From Rhodopirellula halodulae (lineage in GTDB: Bacteria; Planctomycetota; Planctomycetia; Pirellulales; Pirellulaceae), in NCBI RefSeq assembly GCF_020966775.1, contig NZ_JAJKFV010000001.1, positions 1 to 64,000 of the forward strand: 64,000 bases of DNA, given 5' to 3'. The position numbers were made by a program, and so were the translations under genes. Positions 1 to 7,534 of this stretch are shown here, in pieces. How positions within the stretch are numbered: position 1 is the first letter of the stretch; each line of letters opens with the position of its first letter. Under the pieces are notes generated by a model. That model made no database searches, was not told where the DNA came from, and saw nothing but the letters and a program-made list of their open reading frames with translations.

Positions 1-101
1 GCAACTTAGGCAGGTAAGACAGGAGCCGTATACGGACCCGTACGTACGGTTCTGTGAGAGGGCTGAGTCAGCGGTCGCTCCGCTGGCTCACCCTACTCGA
101 T
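1..101 (+). mobile_element. 3' end of a group II intron (domains V and VI)
   Basis: Positions 23-52 fold as a group II domain V: an 8-bp lower stem (GAGCCGTA with TACGGTTC), a two-base CG bulge on the 3' side and a short upper stem with a GACC loop. At 30 nt it is shorter than the usual 34 nt and the loop is not GNRA, so it may be decayed. Domain VI follows: a 10-bp stem (GAGTCAGCGG with CCGCTGGCTC) and then CCCTACTCGAT, which carries the usual bulged branch-point A seven bases from the end and the terminal AT expected of group II introns. The intron-encoded reverse transcriptase would lie upstream, outside the window. The 3' exon begins at about 102. Confidence 0.75.
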
Positions 102-306
102 TTTGCGCCGAGTTGGCCTGTTGAATCGTTGCGGCCCAATTTGGCTACTCTCATCGGATCTGGTTGGCACGGTTTGGCTCCGCCGACACGCAACGTTGCC
201 GCAGCAACGCTCAGCAGGTAGCATTTTCAACACGGGAGCGAGTTGAGTGATATTGGTCAGGCACCTCAAGTCACGTGCCCCGTATCATGCAATTTCCCGA
301 ATACGA

Positions 307-346
307 CCCTACTGAGTAGGGGCGAATCTAGTGTGTATCCTACACA
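307..346. promoter_or_regulatory. Pair of short palindromes upstream of the 201-aa gene
   Basis: Two inverted repeats lie close together before the ATG at 368: CCCTACT-G-AGTAGGG at 307-321 and TGTGTA-TCC-TACACA at 332-346. The first has only one central base, so it suits a dimeric protein site better than an RNA hairpin. The rest of 102-367 shows no gene. The operator role is a guess from symmetry and position. Confidence 0.3.
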
Positions 347-367
347 GTCTTTGCCCACTCGATACAA

Positions 368-973
368 ATGACACAGAGCTCCGCTGAATTTGGAACGATT
401 GTCGACGAGCTCGGTCGTAGGAGGCTTGCAGACTGCATTGTCTGTGCAATTGAAGATCGCTTCGGGTATGACTACGTCACCAAAGATGAACGGTCGATCC
501 CTCGACCGTTTCGCTTAGCACACATAGTTTTCCAGACAACGGGTTTTCTTGGCGGGGATGGCTTGCACGGTCTGCTTAGCCTGCCGTGCAAGACAACATA
601 TCCAAACTATCTTCGAGAGCTGGGATTCGAAGACCTGGCTCGTAAGTTGCGTCGCTATGTTCGCTGGAATTTTCTTTTCGGACAGAAAAGGATTAGGGAT
701 TTAGAAAAGGAACTGTTCCGAAACAGCAATAGAATTGCCGAATCAGTCGGAGACTTCATTGCTAACAACGCAACAGACTTTGAATCGTTGCTTCCAGAGG
801 CTCGACAAACATTGGCTTATCTGGAGCATTTCGATCCTGCCGGTTATGAGAGAAAACTGAGCGAACCTGATCCAACCACTGAGTTGATGAAAGCTATTAC
901 AGCTGGTCTTAGGTCTGGTCAGCTGACTATCGAAGATGTGAGGAGAATATCGTCCGACCAATGTGGCGGATAA
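368..973 (+). CDS. Hypothetical protein, 201 aa
   Basis: I do not recognise this protein with confidence. It is soluble, with no signal peptide or membrane segment. Residues 50-70 carry a hydrophobic run with a GGDGLHGLL motif, followed by a region reminiscent of the alternation in DUF4375/DMP19 proteins; that resemblance is weak. The C-terminal third is helical and charged. ATG at 368 has no clear Shine-Dalgarno sequence. The gene stands alone between the intron 3' end and a possible second intron 5' end, which suggests cargo or a bystander in an accessory region. The reading frame is intact for 606 bp, so it is probably a real gene. Confidence 0.6.
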   Translation: MTQSSAEFGTIVDELGRRRLADCIVCAIEDRFGYDYVTKDERSIPRPFRLAHIVFQTTGFLGGDGLHGLLSLPCKTTYPNYLRELGFEDLARKLRRYVRWNFLFGQKRIRDLEKELFRNSNRIAESVGDFIANNATDFESLLPEARQTLAYLEHFDPAGYERKLSEPDPTTELMKAITAGLRSGQLTIEDVRRISSDQCGG

Positions 974-986
974 CCATGACATGCAC

Positions 987-1113
987 GTGCGGACTGGAAA
1001 TGGTTTGAAGACAAGCGGGTGTGAATCCCGCCTGGGTAAGTGTTAGCCACATGCCTAGTATCGAGTTTTGCAGGCGACGTATAGACACCATGAGCTGAAG
1101 TCGTCACTTGAAG
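987..1113 (+). mobile_element. Possible truncated 5' end of a group II intron
   Basis: The segment starts with GTGCGG, which fits the group II 5' consensus GUGYG. It then has a GCGGGTGTGAATCCCGC hairpin, a GTTAGCCAC stretch, and a GCGAC...GTCGTC pairing around GAGCTGAAGTCGTCAC. From memory these resemble the 5' domain I of some bacterial group II introns. The similarity breaks off at about 1114, where an unrelated repeat begins, so only a fragment would remain. No reverse transcriptase follows. Aligning this part with the intron whose 3' end is at 1-101 would settle it. Confidence 0.4.
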
Positions 1114-1465
1114 AGGATAATCGGATGGTGCCACCCACCAAACCTTGACTGTCGTTCGGCTCGACAAGACCTGGAGGGCTGCCTTATCAATGGCCGGGGT
1201 CAGGCCCTGGAATGATGAACCTCCCAGACCGTCTCCCCCGACGGCCCCGTCCGGGGCGGCCTGCTGGGGTCCTGCTTCGGTCTCGGGGCTTCCGCCCCGA
1301 GCTACGGACGATTGCCCCGTCCGGGGCGAAGGTGGGGAACGCGGTGAAGCTGGTTCCTTTTCCAATGCGGCTCTATCTCGTGGGCGGCAGTTTGCAACCA
1401 AGACCTCGGGTTGAAACACGAGGCTGGCAATTGACATTGCTCCTCGGTTGTTGGCTTCCGCCCCA
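1114..1465. repeat. Hairpin-rich intergenic repeat, copy A
   Basis: This 352-bp unit is repeated directly after itself at 1466-1762. Shared landmarks are an opening GATAA-CGGATGGTGCCACC, a middle CAGGCCCTGGAA, a perfect 8-bp hairpin CTCGGGGC-TTCC-GCCCCGAG at 1282-1301 followed by CTACGGACGATTGCCCCG, and a closing ACCCGAGGCTGGCAATTG-type segment. Copy A has about 60 extra bases after the hairpin. Open frames cross it on both strands, but their proline/arginine/glycine-rich products are by-products of GC-rich palindromes. I recall similar elements scattered in Rhodopirellula genomes. Confidence 0.8.
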
Positions 1466-1762
1466 AGGATAACCGGATGGTGCCACCCACCAAACCTTGA
1501 CTATCGTTCGGCTTGATAGGACCTGAAGGGCTGGCTCGACCATGGCCGGAGGTGTCAGGCCCTGGAACGATGGACCTCCCAAACCGTCTCCACGACGGCC
1601 ACGTCCGGGGCGGCCTGCTGGGTTGGGTTGTTTCATCAGTCTCGGGGCTTCCGCCCCGAGCTACGGACGATTGCCCCGGCCGGGGCGAAAACCGAGACCT
1701 TGGGTTGAAACCCGAGGCTGGCAATTGTCTCCGCTCCGCGGTTGTTGGCTCCCACTCCAAAA
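1466..1762. repeat. Hairpin-rich intergenic repeat, copy B
   Basis: This is the second, shorter copy of the preceding unit in the same orientation. It opens with AGGATAACCGGATGGTGCC, contains the same CTCGGGGC-TTCC-GCCCCGAG hairpin at 1641-1660 and ends with the same GCAATTG...GGTTGTTGGCT segment. Scattered substitutions and the roughly 60-bp indel relative to copy A point to an old duplication. It carries no gene. Confidence 0.8.
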
Positions 1763-2023
1763 CCCACTACCAGTCGCGGAGCGACGACAGTTGTTTGCCG
1801 TCTCGTCGCCGGGCGCTTCCCCATTTCAATTGCCGGTGCGATGGTTATCAAAGCCGAGCGATCACACCTGTTTACCTAGCCCGGTGGCGCTCCGATCGGT
1901 CCGCTCTCATGCCCTGACCGGTCGATAGAACAATCGATTCTGTCACCCCTTCGGGCCTCATTGAGTGCGAAGAAGGGCGGAGCTGCTTGTGTTTATGTGG
2001 GGCGCCGTGTCCGGAATGGAGGA
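1763..2023. other. Intergenic, no gene seen
   Basis: Between the tandem repeat and the stop codon of the GspE/PilB-like gene I see no credible coding region. The stretch is GC-rich with short palindromic bits (GCGGAGCGACGACAG, CCGGTCGAT) that may be decayed repeat. No T-rich intrinsic terminator for the minus-strand operon is evident. Confidence 0.5.
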
Positions 2024-3364
2024 CTAGCGTTTCGCGAAGGCACGTTTGAGTTCGTCGAGGCTGGTCAGGCCGCGGGCGACCGTGAGGACGGCTTCGGATT
2101 GGACCGGACGGAAACCTTCGGACTTGGCAATCGCGGTCAATTGGCCGGCGTCCTGAGTCTTCTTCAAGGCTTCGCGGAACTGCGGTCTGGGCGTCAACAT
2201 TTCGTAAATCCCGATGCGGCCGTGGTACCCGCGTGAGTTGCAAACGGGACAAGGCTCGATCGGGGCGGGGCGTCCGTTCTCGTCGACTTGCTGTTCAATC
2301 GGCGGCGGAATGAAAGGCTTGTAAAGCAACGGCACTCGTCCCGCGGGAATGCCCAACTGAGCAAGCAACTTCGGTGGCGGTTCGAAGCCGACTTTGCAGT
2401 TGTCGCACAGTCGCCGGACCAAGCGTTGGTGAATGACACAGCCAAGCTTTTCAGCGATCATGCTGCGACATTCGGGATAGCGTCCAACGAAGGCGACCAG
2501 AGCCGCGATGGCCCCGTCCGCCGCGATGCGGTGGATGACTTGTCGGTCTGCCGCGATCACCTGTTCCATGGCAACCTTGAGCGATTCCGGTTGCGGTGGA
2601 TTCGGGAACATCAACACGTCCGGTTCTCGAAGAACCATTCGGTTGACCATGTCCAACTCGGTTTTGCCGGTGTCTCCGCCGAAGAAGTTGGGCGAGATGT
2701 TGATGATCTCGGGTTCCGGCGATTCTTCGGGTTCGAACGATTGGAAATCGCGAATCAGGCGGTCAGCGGCGCTGATGGCCACGTTCCAAAAGGTCGACAC
2801 GCCTTCGCTCTTTTTCGCGGCGATCAAGACGACATTTCCCGAGCCATTCAGGTTCTCTTTGAACTGCTCGATCATCTTGTCTCGCATGCCGAGGTCGCCC
2901 AACTTTTTGAAGGGCATCTCTTCGGCTTCGAGACGGCAGATCACGCGTTCGCCCGTGGGGACGCCTTGTGACTGCATGTTGAATTGGTATTTGTCTTTGA
3001 CCAGTTTGACCTGCATGCCGCCTTTTTGGCTGCCGCGTCGGTCGGCGGGATTCATCAGGCACAGTTGTTTCAGCGCGTACAGCATCGCGTCGCCGCTTTC
3101 GCGATCCAGCGGTGGCAACTGTTCCCACGCCCCGTCGATCTGATAGCGAATCGCGCAGGCCGATTTCGAAAAATCAAACAGGATGTGAGTCGCACGCGAA
3201 CTGATCGCGTGGCTCAATTGCCCGCCGGCGATCGCGTAGCCGGCACCTTGCCGAGTGCTGATCAGCAGGGCTTGTTGATCATTCTTGTCTTTGACTCGCG
3301 GGACGAATTCGACCGGGGCGACGGTTTGCCAAAGTTGTACTTCTTCGTTGCTTTGCTTTGCCAC
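2024..3364 (-). CDS. GspE/PilB-like protein with degenerate ATPase motifs
   Basis: This 446-aa protein keeps the outline of a type II secretion/type IV pilus assembly ATPase: an N2-like region (about 35-150), the core, and a late zinc site CDNC (320-323) with CPVC (372-375) plus GRIGIYEML typical of GspE/PilB. The ATPase signatures are lost. Where GPTGSGKST is expected, residues 182-192 read IAAKKSEGVST, without the Walker lysine. The Walker B region (248-261) reads EPDVLMFPNPPQPE, without the acidic residue. The Asp and His boxes are also gone. It starts with GTG directly after the pilT stop, so the two are probably co-translated. It is likely a structural or regulatory pseudo-ATPase partner of PilT. 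Confidence 0.85.
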   Translation of the reverse strand: MAKQSNEEVQLWQTVAPVEFVPRVKDKNDQQALLISTRQGAGYAIAGGQLSHAISSRATHILFDFSKSACAIRYQIDGAWEQLPPLDRESGDAMLYALKQLCLMNPADRRGSQKGGMQVKLVKDKYQFNMQSQGVPTGERVICRLEAEEMPFKKLGDLGMRDKMIEQFKENLNGSGNVVLIAAKKSEGVSTFWNVAISAADRLIRDFQSFEPEESPEPEIINISPNFFGGDTGKTELDMVNRMVLREPDVLMFPNPPQPESLKVAMEQVIAADRQVIHRIAADGAIAALVAFVGRYPECRSMIAEKLGCVIHQRLVRRLCDNCKVGFEPPPKLLAQLGIPAGRVPLLYKPFIPPPIEQQVDENGRPAPIEPCPVCNSRGYHGRIGIYEMLTPRPQFREALKKTQDAGQLTAIAKSEGFRPVQSEAVLTVARGLTSLDELKRAFAKR

Positions 3365-4567
3365 TTACAGAATCCCTGGTGCTTTCACATCGATGCCTTT
3401 GAGCGCCATCTTGAGCGCGTCTTTGTTTGGTGCCACGGCGAACGCGGTGGGGCGATCGATCAACTCGTCGTCGATCAATTGCTTGAGACTCATGGTGAAG
3501 TCTTGCATGCCGTCTTCGGAGCCAATTCGGATCGCGTCGGGCAGTTTGTTGTCGTGTCCCTCGAGAACCAATTTTCGAATCATCGGTGAGAACGTCATGA
3601 CTTCACAGGTGGGGACCCGCGAGACGCCTGGCTTGATGCTCTTGAGCAGTTTCTGAGCCACGATGCCTTTCATGTTGAACGCGATGGCACTGCGAATGGC
3701 ACCGTGCATTTCTTCGGGGAACAAGTCCAGAATACGACCGATGCAGGTGGAGGCGCTCGCGGCGTGGATCGTTCCGAACACCAGGTGACCTGTTTCGGCC
3801 GCGTGGATCGCCGTCATGAAGGTCTCTTCGTCCCGAAGCTCACCGACCAGGATGATGTCGGGGTCTTCCCGCACCGCGTGTTTCATTCCGACGGAGAAGT
3901 CGACCACGTCTTGGCCGATTTCCCGTTGGTTGATCAGTGATTTGTCTTCCGTGAAGATGAATTCGATCGGGTCTTCGAGTGTCAGAATGTGTTTGCGATA
4001 GATGCTGTTGATGTAGTTCAGCATCGAGCCGATCGTTGTACTTTTTCCGGAACCCGTGACCCCGGCCAGCAGCACCATGCCCTGTTCGTAATGGCAAAGT
4101 TGCTCGATCGAATCGGGCAGGAAGAGACCGCGAAAATCCGGGATGAAGTTGCTGATCCGGCGGGCGACCAAACCGATGTTGCCCAGCGATTTCAGCATGT
4201 TGATCCGGAAACGCCAGCGAACGCCGTCGACTTCGCACTGGTACGAAAAGTCAGCCCCGCCTTCTTCTTCAAAGATGATTAGGTTGCGGTCGTCCATCAT
4301 CGGCAGCAGCAGACGAACCATTTCCTCGGCTTCGATGGGACCGCGGTTCAGTGGCTTCAGCTCACCGCCGACACGAACCATGGGAGGCTGGCCGACTTTC
4401 ATGTGAAGGTCGGAACCCTCCAGTTTGACCAGAGCGCGGAAGATCTTGTCGACTTCCAGTTCCTTCTTTTCCTGAAGCAAACTGCTCTTCAAACGCGATG
4501 CCACCGCGTCCGGTGACATGTCGCGTGGTGGGCCTGCGGGAACGGTTTTCGCTGCGCCGTGTGCCAT
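3365..4567 (-). CDS. pilT: Type IV pilus retraction ATPase PilT-like
   Basis: This 400-aa secretion ATPase has an N-terminal PAS-like domain (about 40-145) and an intact RecA-like core: Walker A GVTGSGKST (169-177), Asp box TLEDPIEF (196-203), Walker B DPDIILVGELRD (235-246) and His box GTIHA (265-269). The order and spacing match PilT, the hexameric motor that depolymerises type IV pili for twitching. The first 40 residues are longer than in classical PilT. The downstream gene, a GspE/PilB-like protein with lost nucleotide-binding motifs, begins right at its stop. No other pilus genes are in the window. Upstream, 4568-4951 separates it from the divergent pyrimidine phosphorylase gene. Confidence 0.9.
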   Translation of the reverse strand: MAHGAAKTVPAGPPRDMSPDAVASRLKSSLLQEKKELEVDKIFRALVKLEGSDLHMKVGQPPMVRVGGELKPLNRGPIEAEEMVRLLLPMMDDRNLIIFEEEGGADFSYQCEVDGVRWRFRINMLKSLGNIGLVARRISNFIPDFRGLFLPDSIEQLCHYEQGMVLLAGVTGSGKSTTIGSMLNYINSIYRKHILTLEDPIEFIFTEDKSLINQREIGQDVVDFSVGMKHAVREDPDIILVGELRDEETFMTAIHAAETGHLVFGTIHAASASTCIGRILDLFPEEMHGAIRSAIAFNMKGIVAQKLLKSIKPGVSRVPTCEVMTFSPMIRKLVLEGHDNKLPDAIRIGSEDGMQDFTMSLKQLIDDELIDRPTAFAVAPNKDALKMALKGIDVKAPGIL

Positions 4568-4951
4568 ACGTTTTGCTCTCGCCAGACCGGGCTAGCCTCG
4601 CCCGAAATGCGAAATCTCCTGTGAAGCGGAGGAAGAGGAAAAGAATGTTCAGGTTGAAACCGGCTCCTAGCTTAGTCGATCTCGCCCAATTGTCGAAAGA
4701 CAAGCCCAATGTTTGTAGGATGTCGGACCCGGCGGTTTGCCGACAGAAGGCGGCATCGACCGCGGGTTCGGGGGAACTGGCCCACCACTGGGTCGGCCCC
4801 GCCTTCGCTTTGGTCTGAATTACGTTGGCCAGCGGCTCGTTTCGACCATCCCGTGACATGGCCGGACGACCAAAGATCGGGGTGGGGACAAGCATTTTTC
4901 CGTGCAGGTGTCGTTTTCTTTTCTTCTCGCTTTCTACTTCAGGCCGCTGGC
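4568..4951. other. Divergent intergenic region between pilT and the pyrimidine phosphorylase gene
   Basis: This 384-bp stretch separates two divergent genes and should hold both promoters. The phosphorylase frame stays open upstream to 4709, but that part has no family-like sequence, so I treat it as non-coding. No hairpin terminator or clear operator is visible. Confidence 0.5.
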
Positions 4952-6208
4952 ATGCTGACCGCAAATTTGATTCGGACCAAGCGGGACGGCGGGGTCTTGA
5001 GCGAGGAGCAGTGGCGGTTCCTGATCGAGGGTTTCTGCAGCGGCGAGGTCGCGGATTACCAGATGTCGGCGATGGCGATGGCGGTCTTTTTCAAAGGCCT
5101 GACGCGGACTGAAACGGCGGATTTGACTCGGTGCATGGTCGACAGCGGTGAACGTCTGCCTCGCGTGACCGACCGTCCTCGCGTGGACAAACACAGCACC
5201 GGAGGTTTGGGTGACAAGGTGTCGCTGATTCTGGCTTCGTTGCTGGCATGTTGCGGCGTCGATGTTCCGATGATTAGCGGTCGAGGCTTGGGCCGAACCG
5301 GCGGGACCCTGGACAAATTGGAGGCGATCCCGGGTTACCAGACACAAATCACCACCGATCAGTCCAGCCGCGTGCTGCGGGAGGTGGGATGCTTCATCGT
5401 GGGAGCAACGGAGACCATCGCTCCGGCCGATCGACGCCTGTACGGATTGCGGGACGTCACGGGGACCGTCGAATCCGTCGGTCTGATCACGGCCAGTATT
5501 CTGAGCAAGAAGTTGGCGGCGAGTTTGGACGCTTTGGTCATGGACGTGAAAGTCGGTTCAGCGGGCTTCATGCCGAATCTTGAATCGGCGACGGAGTTGG
5601 CGGAGTCATTGAAAGAAGTGGGCGCGGAGGCTGGTTTGCCAACGATCCCCGTTTTAACGGACATGGATCAACCCCTGGGGCGAGCCATTGGGAATGCCAT
5701 CGAGGTCAACGAGTCGTTGGACGTGTTGGCAGGAGGTGGACCAAAAGAGGTGCGTGACCTGACTCTGCGTTTATCCGCTGAAGTGTTGGTCGAAACACGA
5801 ATGGCGACGGACATCGCAAACGCGGAAGCAACGCTCGCCGACGCGCTCGATTCCGGGGGCGCGAAAGAGCGGTTTGAGAAGATGGTTCACGAACAAGGCG
5901 GCACCCTGTCCGGGCATTTGCCACTCGGGAAACAAAAAGACTATGTTGCGGATCAAGACGGATGGGTGCAGTCAATCGATTGCCCCGCCATCGGAGACGC
6001 GATCATCACGATGGGAGGCGGTCGTCGGACCGTTGCCGATGTCGTGGATCCATGTGTGGGGATTGATCTGCACGTTCGAATTGGGGACCGGGTCGAGCGG
6101 GGGCAACCGTTGTGGACGGTTTACGAGTCACAGACAAAATGCCCGCCGATTGATCCGGTCGTGTTGTCGGAAACGGAAGTCAGCCCACGTCCGTTGATCC
6201 TGGAATGA
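4952..6208 (+). CDS. deoA: Pyrimidine-nucleoside (thymidine) phosphorylase
   Basis: This enzyme splits thymidine or uridine with phosphate into base and (deoxy)ribose-1-phosphate for nucleoside salvage in the cytoplasm. The 418-aa product carries the family signature SGRGLGRTGGTLDKLE (109-124) and the phosphate-binding KHSTGGLGDK (80-89), and a C-terminal lobe with the GGGR element common to the family. The frame is open from 4709, but the ATG at 4952 gives the normal start, MLTANLIRTKRDGG, matching the usual N-terminal KRDG helix. Length is slightly below the usual 430-440. It could be the broader pyn type; sequence alone does not decide between deoA and pyn. It converges on the TPR gene with 21 bp between stops. 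Confidence 0.92.
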   Translation: MLTANLIRTKRDGGVLSEEQWRFLIEGFCSGEVADYQMSAMAMAVFFKGLTRTETADLTRCMVDSGERLPRVTDRPRVDKHSTGGLGDKVSLILASLLACCGVDVPMISGRGLGRTGGTLDKLEAIPGYQTQITTDQSSRVLREVGCFIVGATETIAPADRRLYGLRDVTGTVESVGLITASILSKKLAASLDALVMDVKVGSAGFMPNLESATELAESLKEVGAEAGLPTIPVLTDMDQPLGRAIGNAIEVNESLDVLAGGGPKEVRDLTLRLSAEVLVETRMATDIANAEATLADALDSGGAKERFEKMVHEQGGTLSGHLPLGKQKDYVADQDGWVQSIDCPAIGDAIITMGGGRRTVADVVDPCVGIDLHVRIGDRVERGQPLWTVYESQTKCPPIDPVVLSETEVSPRPLILE

Positions 6209-6229
6209 GTGTTCCATTGACCGGTTGAT

Positions 6230-7534
6230 TCACTGGCGATAACGAGCGGCTTGTTCCCAGTTGCCTGAGTTCTCGTAGAAGATTTGGTAACCGCGGCGAA
6301 TGCGTGGTGACTGTGGTTGCAACGAGGCCGCCAAATCGATCCAGGGTTTGGCGTCGTCCCATTTGTACTTCAGATAGGCTTCCGCCAACTGCATGTAGAA
6401 CTCAGGGTTGGGCGGTTGGCCGGCGCGTTGGCGTTCGGCTTCGATCAACTGGTTCAATTGCCGTCTGGCATTTAGATATTGCCCGATCCATCCATCGGCA
6501 AGCTCAAAGTTGCCACGCAAAGCCTCGGCGGTGGCCATTAAATAGTTCAGCGAGATGTCATCGGGGAACTGATCCAAGATCGGACGCAGTGCGGAGATGA
6601 TCTCGTCGCCTTTCCCATTCAAGGCATACATGTTGGCCAGCGAGTAGCGAATGGCGAAATCATTTGGGTACAGTGCCAGCAGTTCTTGAAACTGGGTTTC
6701 GGCATCCTCGATGCGGTTTTGCTCCTGCAAAATCAACGCCCGAATGAAACGAGACGCGTGCAATTGTTCACCATTGATCGACACGCGATCTCCGTCGGGC
6801 ACGGACGATTCCAGCGAATGGATCACCGATTCGAAACCCGCCAGTGCCGCATCAAAATTCCTCATGGCGTATTGATGTTGTGCCAATTGAAACCGGGCGC
6901 CCACGTGACGGGGGTTCTTTTGAACCGCTTGCCTCAGCAAGTCACCCGCCCGTTGAAGATCTTCGTCCTCTTGTGCAATCAATGCCGCCGTGACATCAGC
7001 CGCGGCATCCTGCGGGTATTGCTCACGCCAAACCTTGAGGACCTTTTCTGCGGTATCCAGTTCGCCACGAACGAGATGTCCCATTGAAACGGCAGCGAAA
7101 TCATCGGAGGTGAAGTTTCCTGATCGGAATTGTTGGGCTCGTTGATCGAGACGACCGCTTTGCCATTGCAGCCGCGCTTTCGCCGCGGCGGTCGTGGATG
7201 AGTCCGCACCGAAGTTTTCAGCGACGACGATGGCTGACAAGGCTTCCTCGTCGTAACCTTGCTGGCCCAGAATTTCCGCTTTGCCCAACATGACGTCGTC
7301 GGTTGACGCCCACCATTTCTCGGCGGCTTCGATGGACTGTGTAGCAGCGGCGAAGTTCGTGTTGCGAAGCTGAGTTTCGTACCGCTGCCAGTGAACACGC
7401 TGTGGGACAGTGCCCAGCAATAACAAGCCACCCGCCAACGCAAGCAACACCCAAGTGATCGGGCGTCGTAACCAAGATGGTCTATTGGGAGTGGTTGGTT
7501 CCTGGCGTTGCCGCTTGCGTTTCTTGACGCTCAT
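6230..7534 (-). CDS. Membrane-anchored TPR protein
   Basis: The 434-aa product starts with a basic stretch (KKRKRQRQ), then one membrane segment (about residues 25-45, TWVLLALAGGLLLLG) and a long periplasmic helical domain with TPR-like periodicity, for example repeated A..LL..A patterns and ARFQLAQHQYAMRNFDAAL. TPR domains bind partner proteins. The start ATG at 7534 overlaps the stop of the upstream FG-GAP gene as ATGA, so translation is coupled. A start 13 codons earlier is possible but would overlap more. The partner is probably the upstream lipoprotein. No enzymatic motif is present. Confidence 0.8.
   Translation of the reverse strand: MSVKKRKRQRQEPTTPNRPSWLRRPITWVLLALAGGLLLLGTVPQRVHWQRYETQLRNTNFAAATQSIEAAEKWWASTDDVMLGKAEILGQQGYDEEALSAIVVAENFGADSSTTAAAKARLQWQSGRLDQRAQQFRSGNFTSDDFAAVSMGHLVRGELDTAEKVLKVWREQYPQDAAADVTAALIAQEDEDLQRAGDLLRQAVQKNPRHVGARFQLAQHQYAMRNFDAALAGFESVIHSLESSVPDGDRVSINGEQLHASRFIRALILQEQNRIEDAETQFQELLALYPNDFAIRYSLANMYALNGKGDEIISALRPILDQFPDDISLNYLMATAEALRGNFELADGWIGQYLNARRQLNQLIEAERQRAGQPPNPEFYMQLAEAYLKYKWDDAKPWIDLAASLQPQSPRIRRGYQIFYENSGNWEQAARYRQ

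Noticed and set aside
1009-1060. Cobalamin-riboswitch-like GGTGTGAATCCCGC
   Set aside because: Only one hairpin matches. The GGGAA and B12-box elements are missing, and the downstream gene is not cobalamin-related. A group II intron fragment fits better.
919-1917. Overlapping open frames of 70-170 codons on both strands
   Set aside because: They run through tandem GC-rich hairpin repeats and give Pro/Arg/Gly-rich products with no domain; they are repeat by-products.
2288-3143. Plus-strand open frames opposite the GspE/PilB-like gene
   Set aside because: They are antisense to a gene with zinc-site and fold markers and have no recognisable domains.
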